Assembly: GCA_017849615.1 (NCBI GenBank)
Contig: JAFIGS010000015.1
Coordinates: 1 to 48,244, forward strand
Reading direction: 5' to 3'
Origin: Pseudolabrys sp.
Lineage (GTDB): Bacteria > Pseudomonadota > Alphaproteobacteria > Rhizobiales > Xanthobacteraceae
Length of the DNA: 48,244 nucleotides
Below the pieces are notes generated by a model. The model was given only the letters and a program-made list of their open reading frames with translations, ran no database searches and was not told the origin of the DNA. Of this stretch, positions 43,823-48,244 are shown one piece after another. Position 1 is the first letter of the stretch. Every line of letters begins with the position of its first letter. Position numbers and translations under genes: made by a program.

Positions 43823-43920
43823 TCCGCTCGCGCGCCGGCACGTGCTCCGTGCGCGCCGGCTCCGGCTTTGACGTATAGTCGCGCCTCGTGAATCGCTTCG
43901 TCGCGGGGAGAGCCAATTCC

Positions 43921-44256
43921 ATGCCGATCTACATCACGCAAGGGCGCTACACCCGCGAAGCCATCAAGGGCATGCTGGTGAAGCCCGAAGACCGCGCCGA
44001 GGCGGTGTCGCGGCTTCTGGCCAAGGTCGGCGGCAAGCTCATCGGCTACTACGTCACCTTCGGCGACTACGATTTCATGCTGATCGCGGACGCGCCGGAC
44101 AACACCCAGATGGCGGCGGTGCTGCTGTCGGCCGGCGCCAGCGCCGGCGTGACCGATCTGAAAACCACCGTGGCCATGACCTCGATCGAGGCCAAGGGCG
44201 CCTTTGCCGCCGCAAGCGATGTCGCCCCCGGCTTCCGCGCGCCGGGCGGGCTGTGA
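43921..44256 (+). CDS. GYD-domain protein
   Basis: A 111-residue soluble protein of the GYD family (PF08734, ferredoxin-like fold): MPIYITQGRYTREAIKGML, AVSRLLAKVGGKLIGYYVTFGDYDFMLIADAPDNTQMAAVLL. The GYD-containing strand is FGDYDFM. The family has no proven function, and the fold resembles Dabb/ABM dimeric barrels. GGGGAGA before the ATG sets the start; the frame extends 11 codons further. It precedes the proline-rich membrane protein by 54 bp. Confidence 0.87.
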   Translation: MPIYITQGRYTREAIKGMLVKPEDRAEAVSRLLAKVGGKLIGYYVTFGDYDFMLIADAPDNTQMAAVLLSAGASAGVTDLKTTVAMTSIEAKGAFAAASDVAPGFRAPGGL

Positions 44257-44310
44257 GCGAGCCGGGAGCGCCGACCTTGATGCCGCCACCATTGCCCTGT
44301 CGGTAGAGCC

Positions 44311-45189
44311 ATGTCAGGCCGCGTTCCCATATCCGTTCTGTTTGCCCGTTACGCGACGCCGCTCGCGGTGCTGCTCGGCCTTGGCGTCGGCGCCTTCGCC
44401 ATTGCCGACCAGATGGCCGCGGACCGCCGCGCGGCGCACGAACGCGCCGTCATCGCGCGCAGCGACGAACTCACCGCGCGGGCGATGGCGCCGGGGTCGG
44501 CGCTGGCCTGCCTCGATGCCGCGCCGGGCGACGCCACCGAGACCGCCTGCGAGGCTGCCGTATTCGGCTCGCCGCAGGCCACCGCCGCCGCGGTCGCCTA
44601 TATCGGCGCGCGCATGGCGCTGCTCGCCGACGGCAGGGACGTGCCGGCGCTGGCGCCGCGCCTTGCCACGACGCGGCGCGCCATCGAGGTCGACCGCTTC
44701 GGTATCGCCGCCCAGGTGCTGAGCCAGCGCGACGGCTGCTCGGCCGCGCAGTGCACCGGCTTTGCGCTGGTGACCGACTCCAGCATGCTGCGCTCGAACC
44801 TGAAGGCGCGCACCTTCGATCAATACGTCTCCCGCCATTCGGTCGCCTGGAACGGCCCGGTGCAGGCCGCACCGGACAAGCCGGTCGCGGCGGTCCCGCC
44901 GGCGGCGCCGCCGCCGCTGCAAGCCGGTGCTCCCGCCGGGGGCGAAGCGCGCCAGGTGTCGTCGAAATACGATTTCCCCTCGGCGGCCTCGATCCCGCCG
45001 GTCAGCATCATGAATGCCGAGCCGCCTCTGTCGAAGGAGGCGACCGAAGCCAGGCAGGCCGCCGCCGCGCAGGGCGCCGCTTTGGGCGACCGGGCGCCGC
45101 CGGCTCCGCCGCAGCCCGAGCGCACCCCGGTGCCGCCGAAGCGTCCACAGGTGCCGAACGAACCGGCGGACATCGCCCCGGCGCGCTAG
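44311..45189 (+). CDS. Membrane-anchored protein with Pro-rich C-terminus, 292 aa
   Basis: An N-terminal helix (LAVLLGLGVGAFAIADQMA at about 18-36) anchors a periplasmic domain of about 145 residues that has several Cys (SALACLDAAPGDATETACEAAVFG; DGCSAAQCTGFALV), likely in disulfides. The last 110 residues are rich in Pro, Ala and Gly (AVPPAAPPPLQ; PPKRPQVPNEP) and probably disordered. It lies 31 bp before mccA, so the two may be co-transcribed, but a link to leucine breakdown is not evident. No family is recognised. Confidence 0.75.
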   Translation: MSGRVPISVLFARYATPLAVLLGLGVGAFAIADQMAADRRAAHERAVIARSDELTARAMAPGSALACLDAAPGDATETACEAAVFGSPQATAAAVAYIGARMALLADGRDVPALAPRLATTRRAIEVDRFGIAAQVLSQRDGCSAAQCTGFALVTDSSMLRSNLKARTFDQYVSRHSVAWNGPVQAAPDKPVAAVPPAAPPPLQAGAPAGGEARQVSSKYDFPSAASIPPVSIMNAEPPLSKEATEARQAAAAQGAALGDRAPPAPPQPERTPVPPKRPQVPNEPADIAPAR

Positions 45190-45220
45190 TATCGTCTCGT
45201 CGTCAACGCCGGGCCCTCGC

Positions 45221-47170
45221 ATGTTCAAATCCGTTCTCATCGCCAATCGCGGCGAAATCGCCTGCCGCATCATGCGCACGGCCAAACGCATGGGCATGCG
45301 CACCGTCGCGGTCTATTCGGAGGCGGACGCCAACGCGCTGCACGTCAAGCTGGCCGACGAGGCGCATCTGATCGGCCCGGCGCCGGCGGCGCAGAGCTAT
45401 CTGGTGATCGAGAAGATCATCGCCGCGGCCAAGGCCTCCAAGGCCGAGTGCATCCACCCGGGCTACGGCTTCCTGTCCGAGAACACCGCCTTCGCCAAAG
45501 CCTGCGCGGATAACGGCATCGTCTTCGTCGGGCCGCCGCCCTCGGCGATCGAGGCCATGGGCCTCAAGGACCGCGCCAAGGCGCTGATGGAGAAGGCCGG
45601 CGTGCCAGTCGTGCCCGGCTATCACGGCGAAAACCAGGACCCGACGCTGCTCAAGCGCAAGGCCTACGAGATCGGCTATCCGGTGCTGATCAAGGCCGTC
45701 GCCGGCGGCGGCGGCAAGGGCATGCGCCGCGTCGACAGGCACGCCGATTTCGAGGACGCCCTCGCGGGCGCGATGCGCGAGGCGCAGAACGCCTTCGGCG
45801 ATGCCCGCGTGTTGATCGAGAAATACGTCACCGCGCCGCGCCACATCGAGATGCAGGTCTTCGCCGACACGCAGGGCGACGCCATCCATCTCAACGAGCG
45901 CGACTGCTCGCTGCAGCGCCGCCACCAGAAGGTGATCGAGGAAGCGCCTGCGCCGGGCATGAGCGCGGCCTTGCGCGCCGAGATGGGCGCGGCCGCCGTC
46001 GCCGCCGCGAAAGCCGCCGGCTATGTCGGCGCCGGAACCATCGAGTTCATCGCCGACGGGGCGGGCGGCCTCAAGAGCGGCGGCTTCTGGTTCATGGAAA
46101 TGAACACGCGCCTGCAGGTCGAGCATCCGGTCACCGAAGCCGTCACCGGCCTCGATCTGGTCGAATGGCAATTCCGCATCGCCCATGGCGAAGCCTTGCC
46201 GCTCAAGCAGGACCAGGTGCCGCTTCAGGGTCACGCCGTCGAGGCGCGGCTGTATGCCGAGGACCCGGAAAAGGGCTTCCTGCCGTCGACCGGCAAACTC
46301 GTCGCGCTCGAATTCCCGAAGGCCGAAGGGCTGCGCGTCGATACCGGTGTCGAGAGCGGCGACGAGGTAACGCCGTTCTACGATCCGATGATCGCCAAGC
46401 TGATCGCCACGGGCGAAACCCGCGAGCAGGCGCTGGACATCCTCGCCAATGCGCTCGACGCCACCATGGTCGCCGGTCCGCGCAGCAATGCCGGCTTTCT
46501 CGCCGCGCTGGCGCGGGCGGGCGACTTCCGCAACGGCGCCTTCGACACCGGCTTCATCGATGCGCATCTGACTGAACTCGTCGGCGCGCATGGTCTCGAC
46601 AACGAGGCCGTCGCCTTCGGCGCCGAGGCGCTGATGGCGGCCGAGCACGATCGTCTGGCCGAGCAGCGCGATGGCTCGGATTCGCCGTGGGATGCCGATG
46701 ACGGCTTCCAGTTGTCCGGCGCGCGGCGTCTTATCGTGCCGCTGATTGCCGAAGGCCAAAAGCTCAACGCCGAAGTGACCTACGAGGGCGGCGCGGCCAA
46801 GGTCACCGTCAACGGCGCTTCGCCTGCCGCCGAGGCCACGGCGATCATCGCCAACGATGCGGTCTACGTGCTGCAGAGAGGCCGCCAGACCAGGCTGGCG
46901 CTGCGCGATCTGTCGCTTGGCGAGGACACGAACGAAGGCGGCGGCGGTACGATCCGCGCGCCGATGCACGGCAAGGTGCTGGCGGTGCTGGTGGAGCAGG
47001 GCGCGTCGGTGGCGCGCGGCCAGCGCCTCGCCATCATCGAGGCGATGAAGATGGAGCACACGCTTACCGCGCCGCTCGACGGCACGGTGGCGGACATCGC
47101 GGCGAGCGTCGGCGCCCAGATCGCCGAAGGCGCCAGAGTGATGACGATTGCGCCTGCGGAAGGCGCTTAA
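45221..47170 (+). CDS. mccA: Methylcrotonyl-CoA carboxylase alpha subunit (biotin carboxylase + biotin carrier)
   Basis: 649 residues. Biotin carboxylase N-domain (FKSVLIANRGEIACRIMRT), ATP-grasp with AGGGGKGMRRVDRHADFEDAL, EMNTRLQVEHPVTEAVTGLDLVEWQ, a linker, and the biotinyl domain with IIEAMKMEHTLTAPLDG, biotin on about Lys610. The MEHTLTAP continuation after AMKM and the LDLVEWQ motif are typical of methylcrotonyl-type alpha subunits, and the shorter linker differs from the pccA copy at 7929. It works with the MccB subunit of this window to carboxylate 3-methylcrotonyl-CoA. The open frame begins 69 codons upstream, but the family start is the ATG used here. Confidence 0.9.
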   Translation: MFKSVLIANRGEIACRIMRTAKRMGMRTVAVYSEADANALHVKLADEAHLIGPAPAAQSYLVIEKIIAAAKASKAECIHPGYGFLSENTAFAKACADNGIVFVGPPPSAIEAMGLKDRAKALMEKAGVPVVPGYHGENQDPTLLKRKAYEIGYPVLIKAVAGGGGKGMRRVDRHADFEDALAGAMREAQNAFGDARVLIEKYVTAPRHIEMQVFADTQGDAIHLNERDCSLQRRHQKVIEEAPAPGMSAALRAEMGAAAVAAAKAAGYVGAGTIEFIADGAGGLKSGGFWFMEMNTRLQVEHPVTEAVTGLDLVEWQFRIAHGEALPLKQDQVPLQGHAVEARLYAEDPEKGFLPSTGKLVALEFPKAEGLRVDTGVESGDEVTPFYDPMIAKLIATGETREQALDILANALDATMVAGPRSNAGFLAALARAGDFRNGAFDTGFIDAHLTELVGAHGLDNEAVAFGAEALMAAEHDRLAEQRDGSDSPWDADDGFQLSGARRLIVPLIAEGQKLNAEVTYEGGAAKVTVNGASPAAEATAIIANDAVYVLQRGRQTRLALRDLSLGEDTNEGGGGTIRAPMHGKVLAVLVEQGASVARGQRLAIIEAMKMEHTLTAPLDGTVADIAASVGAQIAEGARVMTIAPAEGA

Positions 47171-47193
47171 CGCAATCTGGTTGGCTGAGAGTA

Positions 47194-47634
47194 ATGCCCC
47201 TTCATCTCATCAAGCTGTCCGTCGGAACCGACTCCATCGCCGACCTGCAGGGCTGGATCGACGACAAGATCAAGGCGCAGAAGAAGCGCGGCGTGAAGAA
47301 GCCGGAGCGCATTCACACCACGCGCATGGTGCCCAAGCGCGCCGACGAGCTGAAGGACGGCGGCTCGATCTACTGGGTGATCAAGGGCCAGATCATGTGC
47401 CGCGAGGTCATCCTCGACATCCGGCCCTTCACCGACAAGGACGGCATTCACCGCTGCAAGCTGGTGCTCGATCCCAAATGCATTCCGGTCGAGCCGCGGC
47501 CGCGCGCCGCGTTCCAGGGCTGGCGCTATCTCGTCGACAAGGAGGTGCCGCGCGATCTCGGCAAGATCGGCAAGGGCGCGCTCAACATGCCCGAGGAGAT
47601 GCGCCGCGAACTGATGCAGTTGGGGTTGTTGTAG
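47194..47634 (+). CDS. DUF1489 family protein
   Basis: A 146-residue soluble protein with the DUF1489 pattern (PF07370): PLHLIKLSVGTDSIADLQGW, HTTRMVPKRADELKDGGSIYWVIKGQIMCREVILDIRPF, and the ending RPRAAFQGWRYLVDKEVPRDL. The family is almost confined to Alphaproteobacteria, is usually single copy, and has no proven role. It follows mccA after 23 bp and may be read from the same transcript. Confidence 0.88.
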   Translation: MPLHLIKLSVGTDSIADLQGWIDDKIKAQKKRGVKKPERIHTTRMVPKRADELKDGGSIYWVIKGQIMCREVILDIRPFTDKDGIHRCKLVLDPKCIPVEPRPRAAFQGWRYLVDKEVPRDLGKIGKGALNMPEEMRRELMQLGLL

Positions 47635-47659
47635 TTGAGGAGCGAGCTTCTCTTGCTCC

Positions 47660-47742
47660 GGTCATCCCCGCGAAAGCGGGGATCCAGCTCTTTTCCGGAA
47701 GCATGGCTCAGGTCTGGATGCCCGCCTCCGCGGGCATGAGCG
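47660..47742. repeat. Palindromic intergenic repeat of the GTCATCCCCGC type
   Basis: ATCCCCGC-GAAA-GCGGGGAT forms one hairpin, and ATGCCCGC-CTCC-GCGGGCAT a second, joined by CCAGCTC and GGTCTGGATG. It is a dispersed proteobacterial type that sits between the DUF1489 gene and the convergent small gene. Confidence 0.75.
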
Positions 47743-47752
47743 GGGTTTCGGG

Positions 47753-47881
47753 TTACGTCGCCAGCCAGTAGCCGCCGAGCACCAGCAGCAAAGCGAGGCC
47801 GACGATGACCGCCAGCACGACGGCGGCGATTGCCGGCAGGCCGTGAGCGTCCATCCAGCCCTGCAACGCTTTGCCCACCAT
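47753..47881 (-). CDS. Very small membrane protein, 42 aa
   Basis: A short soluble head (MVGKALQGWMDAHGLP) leads into one transmembrane helix (AIAAVVLAVIVGLALLLVLGGYWLAT) that ends the protein. GGGGAG 7 bases before the ATG is a good ribosome site; the frame extends upstream without one. Single-helix proteins of this size often modulate larger membrane complexes, but no partner is evident here. Confidence 0.6.
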   Translation of the reverse strand: MVGKALQGWMDAHGLPAIAAVVLAVIVGLALLLVLGGYWLAT

Positions 47882-47962
47882 GTGAAACTCCCCGAAAATC
47901 GATCGTTGCCGGCAACCTATCAACCGTCGTTGCCGAGAACAACAGAGCCTCGGCGTTCGGTC

Positions 47963-48062
47963 GTCATTCCGGGGCGCCACGCAGTGGCGAGCCCGGAATC
48001 CAGCGATGCATGAGGGCGGGTCTGGATTCCGGGTTCGCGCTTTCAGCGCGCCCCGGAATGAC
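47963..48062. repeat. Palindromic repeat of the GTCATTCCGGGGCGC type, second copy
   Basis: It has the same build as 40950-41053: outer GTCATTCCGGGGCGC and GCGCCCCGGAATGAC, inner CCCGGAATCCAG and CTGGATTCCGGG. Between the arms the copies differ, as expected if the hairpin rather than the primary sequence is kept. Confidence 0.85.
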
Positions 48063-48244
48063 GAATAGAAAATAGTCCTTGACCATTATTCCTACGATAG
48101 GATAGGGTTCATTCGTCCGGCCCGGCCGGGGACGTCATCTAGAGACGTCTTGATGACGGGGCAGGATGTGGCGCCTGCGGGCGGGGCTCGTAACCCCGCT
48201 CCCGGGAGGCCGCGGGTAGCCGTCCGGGCCTACTAGGGGGCTCT
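48063..48244 (+). other. Unexplained GC-rich, hairpin-rich segment with a possible upstream promoter
   Basis: TTGACC (48079-48084), 18 bp, TAGGGT (48103-48108) could be a housekeeping promoter. Downstream lie several potential hairpins: GTCATC/GATGAC, GCAGG/CCTGC, GGGG-CTCGTAA-CCCC, and AGGCC/GGGCCT. Any reading frame from an ATG here stops within about 30 codons. It may be the leader of a gene beyond the window, a structured RNA or a riboswitch, but it matches no RNA family I can recognise. Confidence 0.35.

Noticed and set aside
48148-48240. Short frame starting MTGQDVAPAGG near the window end
   Set aside because: It stops after about 27 codons, has no ribosome site, and lies in a hairpin-rich segment.

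Overview
The window looks like chromosomal DNA of a high-GC alphaproteobacterium of the order Hyphomicrobiales, most likely near Bradyrhizobiaceae/Xanthobacteraceae. This placement is an inference. It rests on the gene families present (DUF1236, DUF1489, DUF3830, a short FliN, PccA- and MccA-type carboxylases), six promoters of the GGAAC-N16/17-CGTT type read by the alphaproteobacterial stress sigma factor EcfG, an Irr-type iron control element, and dispersed palindromic repeats typical of these genomes. There is no phage, integrase, transposase, CRISPR array or plasmid gene. One tRNA gene (Leu, anticodon GAG) is present, and no rRNA.

Layout. 1-6.4 kb: an exported protein, a Tat-exported amidohydrolase, a ChaA-type cation/proton antiporter, an EamA transporter, a PaaI-type thioesterase and a 1-Cys peroxiredoxin. 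6.5-14.2 kb: an MgtC/DUF4010 membrane protein, propionyl-CoA carboxylase alpha (pccA), a ClC chloride transporter, a stress-promoter-driven acidic protein, a gamma-glutamylcyclotransferase-like protein, acylphosphatase, lipB, an orphan fliN and tRNA-Leu. 14.3-25.4 kb: DUF3830, two tandem secreted polysaccharide deacetylases, a GGDEF-EAL protein, isovaleryl-CoA dehydrogenase, an exported alpha/beta hydrolase, an APC permease coupled to an exported protein, an orphan HTH regulator, and a cupredoxin/FTR1 iron-uptake pair under a probable Irr box. 25.6-35.5 kb: an aldo/keto reductase, queC plus a queuosine-precursor transporter, an RraA-like protein, DUF218, DUF599, rhodanese, tandem glutathione transferases, and a phospholipase D-VTT fusion overlapping an endo/exonuclease/phosphatase gene.

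35.5-43 kb holds the clearest regulatory theme. CsbD, a small exported protein and a DUF1236 protein each have their own EcfG-type promoter. Two more such promoters drive small unknown proteins at 42.2 and 42.7 kb, and a sixth lies at 11.4 kb. These genes are probably members of the general stress response regulon. Methylcrotonyl-CoA carboxylase beta (37.2 kb), an AT-rich RES-domain gene, an SDR lacking the catalytic Tyr, a solute-binding-like protein without signal peptide, and a truncated alcohol dehydrogenase remnant lie in the same stretch. 43-48.2 kb: a histone-H1-like lysine-rich protein with a C-terminal SH3-like domain, a GYD protein, a proline-rich membrane protein, methylcrotonyl-CoA carboxylase alpha, DUF1489, a 42-residue membrane protein, and an unexplained GC-rich, hairpin-rich terminal segment behind a possible promoter.

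Metabolically, ivd, mccB and mccA encode successive steps of leucine breakdown, spread over 28 kb rather than in one operon. pccA would handle propionyl-CoA from valine, isoleucine and odd-chain acids, and lipB supplies the lipoyl cofactor of branched-chain ketoacid dehydrogenase. No toxin-antitoxin pair or defence system is complete here; the RES gene is the best lead to an undescribed one.
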